43,345 nt of DNA from Bacteroidaceae bacterium (GTDB lineage Bacteria; Bacteroidota; Bacteroidia; Bacteroidales; Bacteroidaceae), in contig JAFYYO010000050.1 of assembly GCA_017557475.1 (NCBI GenBank), positions 1 through 43,345 on the forward strand, given 5' to 3'. The notes under the pieces were generated by a model. The model did not search any database. It was not told where the DNA came from and saw only the letters and a program-made list of their open reading frames with translations. A program made the translations under genes and the position numbers. This document shows positions 16,228 through 22,540 of this stretch, in pieces (position 1 is the first letter of the stretch; each line of letters starts with the position of its first letter).

Positions 16228-16884
16228 TTATTTCACTTCAAGTTTCCAAAACTTTTCATATACTTCATGCCAATAAGGCCAGCTTTTTCCTTTTGGAGTA
16301 CTTGGATGTTGAACTAACAGACCAGGAATCCTTTTCCTTTGAATAGTGTATGTATAAACATGGGTAGAATCTGAATCTGAAATTTGTAATAAGGAATGCT
16401 CTCCCCATTCGGGCAGTTTTTCATATAATTCATTTCCCCATATTACGAAACAATCAGGCATAAACTCTTCAAGAATTTCCTTAAATGCAAGTTCCGATTC
16501 TGCCAAATATTCTTGTTTGATTTTTCTTCGGGGACCATCAAGATTAAATTGTATGTAATTATAGAACACTATTCCATTCCAAAAAATCTCGCGTTCCTCT
16601 TGCGTTGCTTCTTTTCCTATAATAGCCCTTTCAAAACAGAGATAGGTTTGTTCATTACGTGCAGATCCTTTATAGTTATAAACAAAACCTCTTATCCCAT
16701 ATATTGTTTGGTTAACACATTCATCTTGCATTTTCTCCTTTGTACATAAAGGGAAGCATCTTCCGCCTTCTACAAGTTCATCAAGACAATAGTGACTTGC
16801 ACCTAAAACAAGAATACGTTTTCCTTTGTATCCTTGTGACAAATAGTTTTTTCCGACCCAAGGTCTAAAATTAATGTGTGACAT
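16228..16884 (-). CDS. Uracil-DNA-glycosylase-superfamily-like protein
   Basis: A 218-residue protein whose motif order recalls the uracil-DNA glycosylase fold: KRILVLGASHYC (22-33, in place of the catalytic GQDPY-type loop), FWNGIVFYNYIQF (101-113), a strand-helix DCFVIWGNELYEKLP (144-158) and a late VQHPS (191-195), matching the position of the glycosylase HPS motif. The normal water-activating Asp or Asn of motif 1 is replaced by the ASHY sequence, so the substrate or activity may differ from uracil excision. It could be a repair enzyme or a sensor of modified bases such as those in phage DNA; that is inference. It precedes the PLD nuclease by six bases. Confidence 0.55.
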   Translation of the reverse strand: MSHINFRPWVGKNYLSQGYKGKRILVLGASHYCLDELVEGGRCFPLCTKEKMQDECVNQTIYGIRGFVYNYKGSARNEQTYLCFERAIIGKEATQEEREIFWNGIVFYNYIQFNLDGPRRKIKQEYLAESELAFKEILEEFMPDCFVIWGNELYEKLPEWGEHSLLQISDSDSTHVYTYTIQRKRIPGLLVQHPSTPKGKSWPYWHEVYEKFWKLEVK

Positions 16885-16937
16885 AGTTTGTGGTTTTAAT
16901 AAGTTTTTTCAGACGATAATTCTTAAACTTATGAATA

Positions 16938-17195
16938 TCATTGAATCTCATAATTGTCTAATTCATCTTCGTCAATATCATCCCAAAATCTATCTACTTC
17001 ATCGAAGGATTCCTTTACATCATCGATGATGTCCTCTTCTGTTTCGAAGCTATCATCTTCATAGGTATCGATGTTGTCTTCGATTTGACCAGCAGCCCTA
17101 TCAAAGTCGGCACATTTCTCTGCACCATACCTCCGTTCTTGTCCACTTTTGTGTCTTAACTCTTCAATGAGTTTTTCAATTTCTTTTCTTTTCAT
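16938..17195 (-). CDS. Small, strongly acidic protein, 85 residues
   Basis: Not recognised. The first 25 residues are basic and helical (MKRKEIEKLIEELRHKSGQE), whereas residues 30-85 are dominated by Asp and Glu (for example YEDDSFETEEDIIDD and FWDDIDEDELDNYEIQ), giving a large net negative charge. Such proteins can act as DNA mimics, inhibitors of DNA-binding proteins, or antitoxins; none of these is shown. It lies 20 bases after the 129-residue gene and 53 bases before the UDG-like gene, all in the same direction. Confidence 0.65.
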   Translation of the reverse strand: MKRKEIEKLIEELRHKSGQERRYGAEKCADFDRAAGQIEDNIDTYEDDSFETEEDIIDDVKESFDEVDRFWDDIDEDELDNYEIQ

Positions 17196-17215
17196 AACGT
17201 TTAACGGTTTATATA

Positions 17216-17605
17216 TTATAAAAGCATTGCTATTTGTGATAGAGCCGCTTCTGCACTACAATTATAATCTTGCAAGCTATCATAGGCAATTTGTAATCCG
17301 AGAAGCTGCTTTTGGCATTTCTCACGAGTTTTCTTGCACATTGCTTCAATGTCATCCACTGGCATAAAAAGACCTGTACCCGCCAATTCTGCAAAAGACT
17401 TTCCAGCTATGACACCATCTTCTTCTCCGAGAATAATTCTGCAAAGAATTGAGTCCATTAGGCTAACTATTTGAGGATCTTCGTCATCTTCATCAATAGC
17501 CTTCAACGCACTTTTGGCTACAGCCTCTCGAACTATCAAGTATTTGTTTTCATCTTTATTACATTCCTGAACTTTGGGATGTTTATTAAATTCTTCCTTG
17601 TTCAT
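17216..17605 (-). CDS. Hypothetical protein, 129 residues
   Basis: Not recognised. A soluble, mostly alpha-helical protein: an N-terminal charged part (MNKEEFNKHPKVQECNKDEN), then an acidic stretch AIDEDDEDPQIVSLMDSILC, and a helical C-terminal half with CKKTREKCQKQLLGLQIAYD. It has its own good promoter, so a second transcription unit (129 aa, acidic protein, UDG-like, PLD nuclease) may start here, in addition to read-through from the exonuclease gene 67 bases upstream. Confidence 0.65.
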   Translation of the reverse strand: MNKEEFNKHPKVQECNKDENKYLIVREAVAKSALKAIDEDDEDPQIVSLMDSILCRIILGEEDGVIAGKSFAELAGTGLFMPVDDIEAMCKKTREKCQKQLLGLQIAYDSLQDYNCSAEAALSQIAMLL

Positions 17606-17636
17606 AGTTTTTATAAATCTAAATCTGTTTCGTTTG

Positions 17637-17668
17637 CAAATATACGAATTATTTCGTTTCGTTACAAC
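17637..17668 (-). promoter_or_regulatory. Promoter of the 129-residue gene
   Basis: On the minus strand TTG (17668-17666), a spacer of about 21 bp and TATATTTG (17644-17637) match the Bacteroidetes consensus. The spacer contains AACGAAACGAAA-type repeats that might bind a regulator. The AACCTCTGCCA palindrome is absent. Confidence 0.7.
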
Positions 17669-17672
17669 TCTA

Positions 17673-18164
17673 CTACAATATCTCTCTAGCTATCCAAGCA
17701 CAGGCTTCGGCATCGGCTAAGGCATTGTGGTGATTGGTGAGGTGATAGCCACAGAGTTCAGAAATAGTCTGTAACTGGTGATTCTCTGCATGTGGAAAGG
17801 CTTTGTGCGATGCCACACAAGTACAGTAGAATTCATAATCAGGATAATCCATTTGATAACAACGGAATACCGCTTTAAGACATCTCTCGTCAAAAGCCTT
17901 ATAATGGGCCACGAGTGGAAGTCCCTCAATCAATGGCTCTATCTGTTTCCATACCTCAGGAAATACCGGTGCATTCTTAGTGTCTTCTCGACATAGTCCG
18001 TGAACCTGGCTGCACCAAAAGTTATAATAGTTCGGTTCTGGTTTAATGAGGGAATAGAAGGAATCTACTTTCTCTCCATTCCTCACAACCACTACACCAA
18101 CGGAGCATACAGAACTACACTCATTATTGGCTGTCTCGAAATCTATTGCTGCAAAGTTTCTCAT
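17673..18164 (-). CDS. DEDDh-type 3'-5' exonuclease (DnaQ-like)
   Basis: A 163-residue stand-alone exonuclease of the DNA polymerase III epsilon superfamily. All five acidic and His residues can be placed: Asp8 and Glu10 in AIDFETAN, Asp92 in AHYKAFDERCL, and His146 and Asp151 in HHNALADAEAC, the DEDDh pattern. It acts on 3' ends of DNA or RNA; short stand-alone members are often found in mobile DNA as well as on chromosomes. It lies 18 bases after the nuclease-like gene at 18183, in the same operon. Confidence 0.92.
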   Translation of the reverse strand: MRNFAAIDFETANNECSSVCSVGVVVVRNGEKVDSFYSLIKPEPNYYNFWCSQVHGLCREDTKNAPVFPEVWKQIEPLIEGLPLVAHYKAFDERCLKAVFRCYQMDYPDYEFYCTCVASHKAFPHAENHQLQTISELCGYHLTNHHNALADAEACAWIAREIL

Positions 18165-18182
18165 ACATTATGCCGTCTCTAT

Positions 18183-18761
18183 TTATTTCAGCAAATCTTC
18201 TATCTTGTCCCATCTGTTTTTTGATATTTCCGGCCCATTCTGTGATGGAGGCCCTAAAGGATTCTTATATTCAGGATACGAAAAAGCCTGAGTTGATTTT
18301 CCTGGTTGGTTATGGCCTTTTAGCCATTCCACCTCAACGCCAATCATTGGCTTGCTTTTCAATTCGCGATTCCACTCGGTCACGTACCACTTATTACTTG
18401 TGGTAATCAGTTGTATAACTTCTTCTCTTGTCAGGATATAGAACTCCATATTCGATAGGTTGTCATCAGGCATATATACAAATACCCAAGGCCCGATTAC
18501 AGATTCCTCGATATTTGGTATGGTGCCATCTAATTCTGACGTGAATCCTGTCAATATGTTGTGAGTAGTTCCTGTCTTCACCTGAACCATCGTACTTTTG
18601 CCATTGACAGCATTCATACAGATCAAGTCCGCATTTTTATAATTACGATAAACGGTATTGATGTTGATTACATCCCATCCGTGGTTTATTAATTCTAAGG
18701 CAACGATGGTTTCACCTATTGTACCTTTTTGGCTGTTGGTCATTTTCATATTTTTATTCAT
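18183..18761 (-). CDS. Candidate PD-(D/E)XK nuclease
   Basis: A 192-residue protein whose first 70 residues fit a restriction-endonuclease-like core: GTIGETIVALELINHGWDV (Glu17 in the first helix), NADLICM (Asp45) and MVQVKTG (Gln60, Lys62), the E-x-D-x-QxK order of Holliday-junction-resolvase-like and McrC/Mrr-like folds. The remaining 120 residues show no motif I know. The frame opens with TTG at 18773, but ATG at 18761 has GGAG upstream and is preferred; the start overlaps the stop of the YopX-like gene. Likely DNA cleavage or processing; specificity unknown. Confidence 0.7.
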   Translation of the reverse strand: MNKNMKMTNSQKGTIGETIVALELINHGWDVININTVYRNYKNADLICMNAVNGKSTMVQVKTGTTHNILTGFTSELDGTIPNIEESVIGPWVFVYMPDDNLSNMEFYILTREEVIQLITTSNKWYVTEWNRELKSKPMIGVEVEWLKGHNQPGKSTQAFSYPEYKNPLGPPSQNGPEISKNRWDKIEDLLK

Positions 18762-18763
18762 TA

Positions 18764-19459
18764 TTATCTCCAATCATACTCTACACCCATGATTTCAAGT
18801 CCTCCATATTTCCAGAACTCCTGGTCGAAGTTGGGCGTATATCTTGCCATTAAGACTTTCTGCTGTCTTTCTTCTTCTGTATCCCTCCATCCGTTAAAGT
18901 TCATGACACGATGATTGACACTAATACAATCGCTAGCATCTAACTGGAAAAACACCGTACCTACTCGAGTCATCTGATAATGCTGCCACAGACAATCTTC
19001 TAACGACCAGTTGTGATTGTCAAGGATGAAGCAATACTCGCCCTTGCCATCTTCATGGCTCCAGGCTCCTACGGCAAGATAATTCATCATGTCTTGGCGC
19101 TCTTCTATCTGGATAATATCGCCGGTATAGATGCTCTCGTCATTACTGTCTTTGAAAGGCGTCATAACGCCTGCAAAGAGAACCCTTCTGGCATAACCGC
19201 GCCCTTTGCATTCTTCACCGAACACTGCCTCTACGACATACTGATTGTGGTCTTCAGCATATTTCTCATTCTTTTCCCAAACATAGAAGTCATCGCCACA
19301 GAAGAAGAAATTACCGAAATAAGCATAAGCGAATTTCTTGGCTTCTGCAACATAGCGGACTTTTATACCAGGCAGGAATTTGTTGGTTCCCGTACCAATG
19401 TCATGGCGATACTTTTGACAAAGATACTTTAGGGTTACATCACTGATTGTCATGTTCAT
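18764..19459 (-). CDS. YopX-like protein
   Basis: A 231-residue protein. The middle resembles YopX-family proteins of phages and mobile elements: VLFAGVMTPFKDSNDESIYTGDIIQI, where the IYTGDII turn is the family's best-kept feature, followed by a beta-rich region with CFILDNHNWSLEDCLW. Function of the family is unknown. ATG at 19459 (or 19453) is preferred over the TTG at 19468. The gene is 12 bases after the WYL regulator and overlaps the nuclease candidate, so all three should be one mRNA. Confidence 0.55.
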   Translation of the reverse strand: MNMTISDVTLKYLCQKYRHDIGTGTNKFLPGIKVRYVAEAKKFAYAYFGNFFFCGDDFYVWEKNEKYAEDHNQYVVEAVFGEECKGRGYARRVLFAGVMTPFKDSNDESIYTGDIIQIEERQDMMNYLAVGAWSHEDGKGEYCFILDNHNWSLEDCLWQHYQMTRVGTVFFQLDASDCISVNHRVMNFNGWRDTEEERQQKVLMARYTPNFDQEFWKYGGLEIMGVEYDWR

Positions 19460-19471
19460 AATGGTCAACTT

Positions 19472-20398
19472 TTACTTATTATATTTGTTCCACATAGTTT
19501 CTATTCTTTCCGCAATCTCCTCCCTAAGCTCCTTTGGCTCCAAGACTTCAACGTCTTCACCATTCCAAAGCAGTTCCTGGATGAAATCGAATTGAGGACG
19601 GAGCCAGTACCGGAAGATGCTATACTCTTCATTACACTCTATTTCTTCCTGTGACTCGTGAAGTCTCAAGTCACGAATATAGTTCGCCTGGCCGGCATTG
19701 ACTTTTATCTTTACAAATTGTGGCTTTATATTTGTATCTACAAAGATGCCATACGAATCTTTAAAAAAGTCTTCTGCACTCCAATCCTTCGGCATCTTGA
19801 AGGTCTCATCCGTTGTTTGTAGTTTTAGAATGCGGTCAAGAGAATAGATGCGAAGCAGCTTTTCGTCATAATCAGGTTGGGCAACCATATACCAGCGTTG
19901 CTTGAACAGTTTTACGCAATAGGGTTGAACTTGGCAATCGTTCTTCTCGTCGTTCCAATAACTCTGATAGGTAATATTGAGCACACGATTTTCCTTCATC
20001 GCATCGATGATGGGTTTCAGATAGTCCTGACCTGAAGGAACATATTCCAAAAGGATACGGTCTTTGATACTTTGGCTATTTGCCAAAGTGTTACTGATGC
20101 AAAAGGTTTTGAAGAGCCAGGAGCGAAGCCCATTCTTGCGAAGGTCTTCTACATTATCTATATAATAACGATATTCACCCCGGTTTTCATTTTCGATATC
20201 GATACCGAACATATCCCCAATGACATAACACCAATTGGCAAATGTACGCTTGGATAAGTCAACACCTCTACTAATCTCCCTATCGTTGAGCCATCTTTCA
20301 TTCAGTTCTTTGAACGAAATCTTCTTGGCTCGCAAGATTGTCTCAATAACCCAGACATATTTGTTAATCAGGGTTTGTCCTCTGTCATTGTTTATCAT
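19472..20398 (-). CDS. WYL-domain transcriptional regulator
   Basis: A 308-residue regulator. The N-terminal 100 residues contain winged-helix-like sequence (ISFKELNERWLNDREISRG, then LSKRTFANWCYVIGDMFGI); the middle holds the WYL domain (LNITYQSYW, KLFKQRWYMVAQPDY, LLRIYSLDRI) and the end a WCX-like part with VKIKVNAGQANYIRDL. WYL regulators bind nucleic-acid or nucleotide ligands and control many phage-defence loci (BrxR, CapW) and DNA-damage genes. ATG at 20398 is used because the TTG at 20419 lies inside the -7 element. It is the first gene of the operon with the YopX-like, nuclease and exonuclease genes. Half of the shared operator lies next to its -33 region, suggesting autoregulation. 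Confidence 0.9.
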   Translation of the reverse strand: MINNDRGQTLINKYVWVIETILRAKKISFKELNERWLNDREISRGVDLSKRTFANWCYVIGDMFGIDIENENRGEYRYYIDNVEDLRKNGLRSWLFKTFCISNTLANSQSIKDRILLEYVPSGQDYLKPIIDAMKENRVLNITYQSYWNDEKNDCQVQPYCVKLFKQRWYMVAQPDYDEKLLRIYSLDRILKLQTTDETFKMPKDWSAEDFFKDSYGIFVDTNIKPQFVKIKVNAGQANYIRDLRLHESQEEIECNEEYSIFRYWLRPQFDFIQELLWNGEDVEVLEPKELREEIAERIETMWNKYNK

Positions 20399-20416
20399 TT
20401 TCGCAACTTTTTTCTG

Positions 20417-20456
20417 CAAAGGTAGGAAAAAGGTAAGAAAAACAATGGCAGAGGTT
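20417..20456 (-). promoter_or_regulatory. WYL-gene promoter with operator half-site
   Basis: On the minus strand the -7 TACCTTTG (20424-20417) and TTG (20445-20443) form a promoter with a short leader. Directly upstream, AACCTCTGCCA (20456-20446) equals one arm of the palindromes at 14,655 and 15,655; the second arm is absent. Confidence 0.75.
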
Positions 20457-20513
20457 TGTGTTTTTTTATGTCTTTCTATTATTTATTAATGGTGACAGAC
20501 AATTAAAATACAA

Positions 20514-20628
20514 AATAGTTAGGTGTTAGGTTAGGTGTTTGACCAACACCTAACCAGCCCCAATCCCTGTATTCATCGGCATTTGAGGCCTATCAAGTTA
20601 GGTGGTTAGGTGTTTTTGCAGAGAAGAC
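20514..20628 (+). repeat. Structured TTAGGTG repeat, copy C
   Basis: Parallel to copy B and inverted relative to copy A. CACCTAAC and GTTAGGTG form an 8-bp stem around a loop with CCCCAATCCCTGT and CATCGGC. Outside, CAGAGAAGAC matches the outer flank of copy A. The remaining bases to 20,665 hold an AT-rich stretch with two TAAATTGTAAAT motifs and no gene. Confidence 0.85.
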
Positions 20629-20665
20629 AAAACCGTAAATTGTAAATCTTTAAATTGTAAATGGT

Positions 20666-21397
20666 TCAGATGTCCCTCATTACCATGAGCACGCGATAGG
20701 CTGCACGGAACTCGTTCTTAGCCAGTCTGCCGCCGTCAGCCAGCTGATAGTTGGGGTTTTCGGTGCTCAGGAGCAGGTACGGGACATTCGGTCCAGGGTC
20801 TTCCACCATTTTCACCATGAGCCTGCCGTCAGTCGTCTGCACCAGGTAGGGGTCTCCCTTTCGGAATTCCTCGTAGCGACCCAAGGCTTCGCCGACGCCC
20901 ACGTAGTCGCCGTCCTGAATGCGTGGCAGCATGCTGTCGCCGTGACACTGGAAGACATACTTGATATCTTTGCGAGGCATTTGCAGCGGAATCAGTCCTT
21001 CCTTCACGTCTGGTTGGGGAACGTCGCCAAGCGAAGGTTGCACCCCAGACACGAAATGAGCCGAAGTCCTGCTTGGCGAGGTGGCGTTCGAAAACAATTC
21101 TTCCTTCTTTGTCTCCGACTTGCGACCTTGGTCGAACTGCATCGTCTCATCGTCTTCATCGTCGTCGTCGGGCAAGGGCATCGAGCCTCCAGAAAGCGGC
21201 AGGCTGCCTCCGCGAAGCCATTCCTCATCGACCTCGGGAAAGCGCGCCATGATGGCTTGGATGCCTTTGTAGGGAATGCGGTCGCGATAAACCCAGTTGT
21301 TGAGGGCTTGCGGTGTGACCTTAATCATGTCGGCCAAGTGCGAACGGTTTCGGCAATAACGTTCCACCAAAACACTAATCTTTTCTTCTACTGTCAT
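20666..21397 (-). CDS. HTH repressor with S24 peptidase-like domain (cI/LexA-like)
   Basis: A 243-residue regulator. The N-terminal helix-turn-helix is seen in RNRSHLADMIKVTPQALNNWVYRD (16-39). A long acidic, Ser-rich linker follows (SGGSMPLPDDDDEDDETM, about 70-86). The C-terminal S24 fold has the catalytic pair Ser155 in CHGDSMLPRIQDGDYV and Lys196 in LMVKMV. Such proteins bind operators and are inactivated by RecA-stimulated self-cleavage. I see no clear Ala-Gly cleavage pair in the linker, so self-cleavage is uncertain. It lies just outside copy C, next to pfkB on the opposite strand, and may be either a host stress regulator or the island's repressor. Confidence 0.88.
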   Translation of the reverse strand: MTVEEKISVLVERYCRNRSHLADMIKVTPQALNNWVYRDRIPYKGIQAIMARFPEVDEEWLRGGSLPLSGGSMPLPDDDDEDDETMQFDQGRKSETKKEELFSNATSPSRTSAHFVSGVQPSLGDVPQPDVKEGLIPLQMPRKDIKYVFQCHGDSMLPRIQDGDYVGVGEALGRYEEFRKGDPYLVQTTDGRLMVKMVEDPGPNVPYLLLSTENPNYQLADGGRLAKNEFRAAYRVLMVMRDI

Positions 21398-21421
21398 ACT
21401 CTGTTGTTTTAATTTCGATTA

Positions 21422-21429
21422 CAAAGGTA
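21422..21429 (-). promoter_or_regulatory. S24-repressor promoter, -7 element
   Basis: TACCTTTG on the minus strand, about 25 bases from the ATG. Just upstream, ATGT-TTCG-ACAT (about 21,437-21,448) is an inverted repeat that could be an autoregulatory operator. Confidence 0.6.
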
Positions 21430-21531
21430 AAACAAAATGTCGAAACATGCAAGAAAAAGACACATTATTTTACACAAAAGGTGCGAAGACGTTATTTTTA
21501 AAACAAAACAGTGCAGAAAACAGCGCATTAT

Positions 21532-21563
21532 TTTGTGTCGGAAGACATTTTTTGCTATCTTTG
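21532..21563 (+). promoter_or_regulatory. Promoter of the PfkB kinase gene
   Basis: TTTG (21532-21535), a 20-bp spacer and TATCTTTG (21556-21563) lie 20 bases before the ATG. ATTATTTT occurs twice between the divergent genes (about 21,466 and 21,527), the second overlapping the -33 element. Confidence 0.75.
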
Positions 21564-21583
21564 TGCTCAGTTAGCAACATACA

Positions 21584-22540
21584 ATGGAAATAAACAGGAA
21601 AGTAGTCGGGGTAGGAGAGACCGTGCTCGACATCCTCTTTCGCGATGGTCAGCCCAAGGCAGCAGTGCATGGCGGAAGCAGTTTCAACAGCATCATCAGT
21701 GTGGGACGAGCCGGCGTGCCCTGCACCTTTGTGGGCTATACAGGCGCAGACATCGTGGGGCAAAAGACGGCGGAATTCCTTCAAGCCAACGGCGTAGGCA
21801 CAGACCACTTTCAGGTCAGGCAAGGCGAGAAGAGTGCTGTCAGCCTGGCTTTCCTCGCAGACAGCGGAGATGCCAGCTACATCTTCTACAAGGAACCACC
21901 GCATGTGAGTGCAAGCTGGACACTGCCCGAAATGGAGCGAGGCGATGTACTTCTCTTTGGATCTTACTTCGCAGCCTGTGCTGGAATGCGTCCTCTCATC
22001 AAGCAGATGCTGGAACGTGCCACACAAGCGAACGCCATCATCTACTACGACCTCAACTTCCGCCGCAGTCATCAGGACGAACTTGAGTCGCTGAAACCCG
22101 TCATTCAGCAGAACTTCCGCCAAAGCACAATAGTTCGTGGCAGTGCCGACGACTTCGAGATTATGTTCTCCACGCGCGACGCGCGCGTAATATATAAGAG
22201 GTATATAAGCCAATACTGCCCCTTCTTCATCTGCACGGCAGGTGCCGACAGAATCACCGTCTGCACACCTTCGGGCTGTTACGACTTTCAGGCACCGCCT
22301 ATAGAAGATGTGGTGAGCACTGTAGGTGCGGGAGACAGCCTCAATGCGGGCTTTGCATGCGCCCTCATTTGGCAGAATATTATGCCAGAAGACATCCCAA
22401 ATCTCGACAAAGACGCTTGGCAACGACTCATCGCAACTGCTTGTCGCTTTGCGGGAGACACTTGTCGAAGCACAGAAAACTATATCAAACGCTATGAAAA
22501 AACTCTTCACAACCCTCATCCTTTCAGCGCTTGCCTTTAG
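21584..22540 (+). CDS. PfkB-family carbohydrate kinase
   Basis: A 318-residue ribokinase/PfkB-family sugar kinase. The N-terminal VVGVGETVLDILF and GGSSFNSIISVGRAG (30-44) form the sugar-binding part; DLNFRRS (156-162) and the C-terminal signature TVGAGDSLNAGFACAL (246-261), with catalytic Asp251, complete the active site. The closest role is fructokinase-like phosphorylation of a hexose, but the substrate cannot be decided. It overlaps the start of the GH2 gene by 47 bases, so both are probably translated from one mRNA. A kinase followed by a secreted glycosidase suggests joint use of a galactoside or fructose-containing sugar. Confidence 0.9.
   Translation: MEINRKVVGVGETVLDILFRDGQPKAAVHGGSSFNSIISVGRAGVPCTFVGYTGADIVGQKTAEFLQANGVGTDHFQVRQGEKSAVSLAFLADSGDASYIFYKEPPHVSASWTLPEMERGDVLLFGSYFAACAGMRPLIKQMLERATQANAIIYYDLNFRRSHQDELESLKPVIQQNFRQSTIVRGSADDFEIMFSTRDARVIYKRYISQYCPFFICTAGADRITVCTPSGCYDFQAPPIEDVVSTVGAGDSLNAGFACALIWQNIMPEDIPNLDKDAWQRLIATACRFAGDTCRSTENYIKRYEKTLHNPHPFSACL

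Noticed and set aside
16938..17605. Toxin-antitoxin pair (129- and 85-residue proteins)
   Set aside because: Size and order would fit, but no toxin fold or antitoxin DNA-binding motif can be recognised.
10659..20398. Intact prophage
   Set aside because: No capsid, terminase, portal, tail, lysis or integrase gene is visible.
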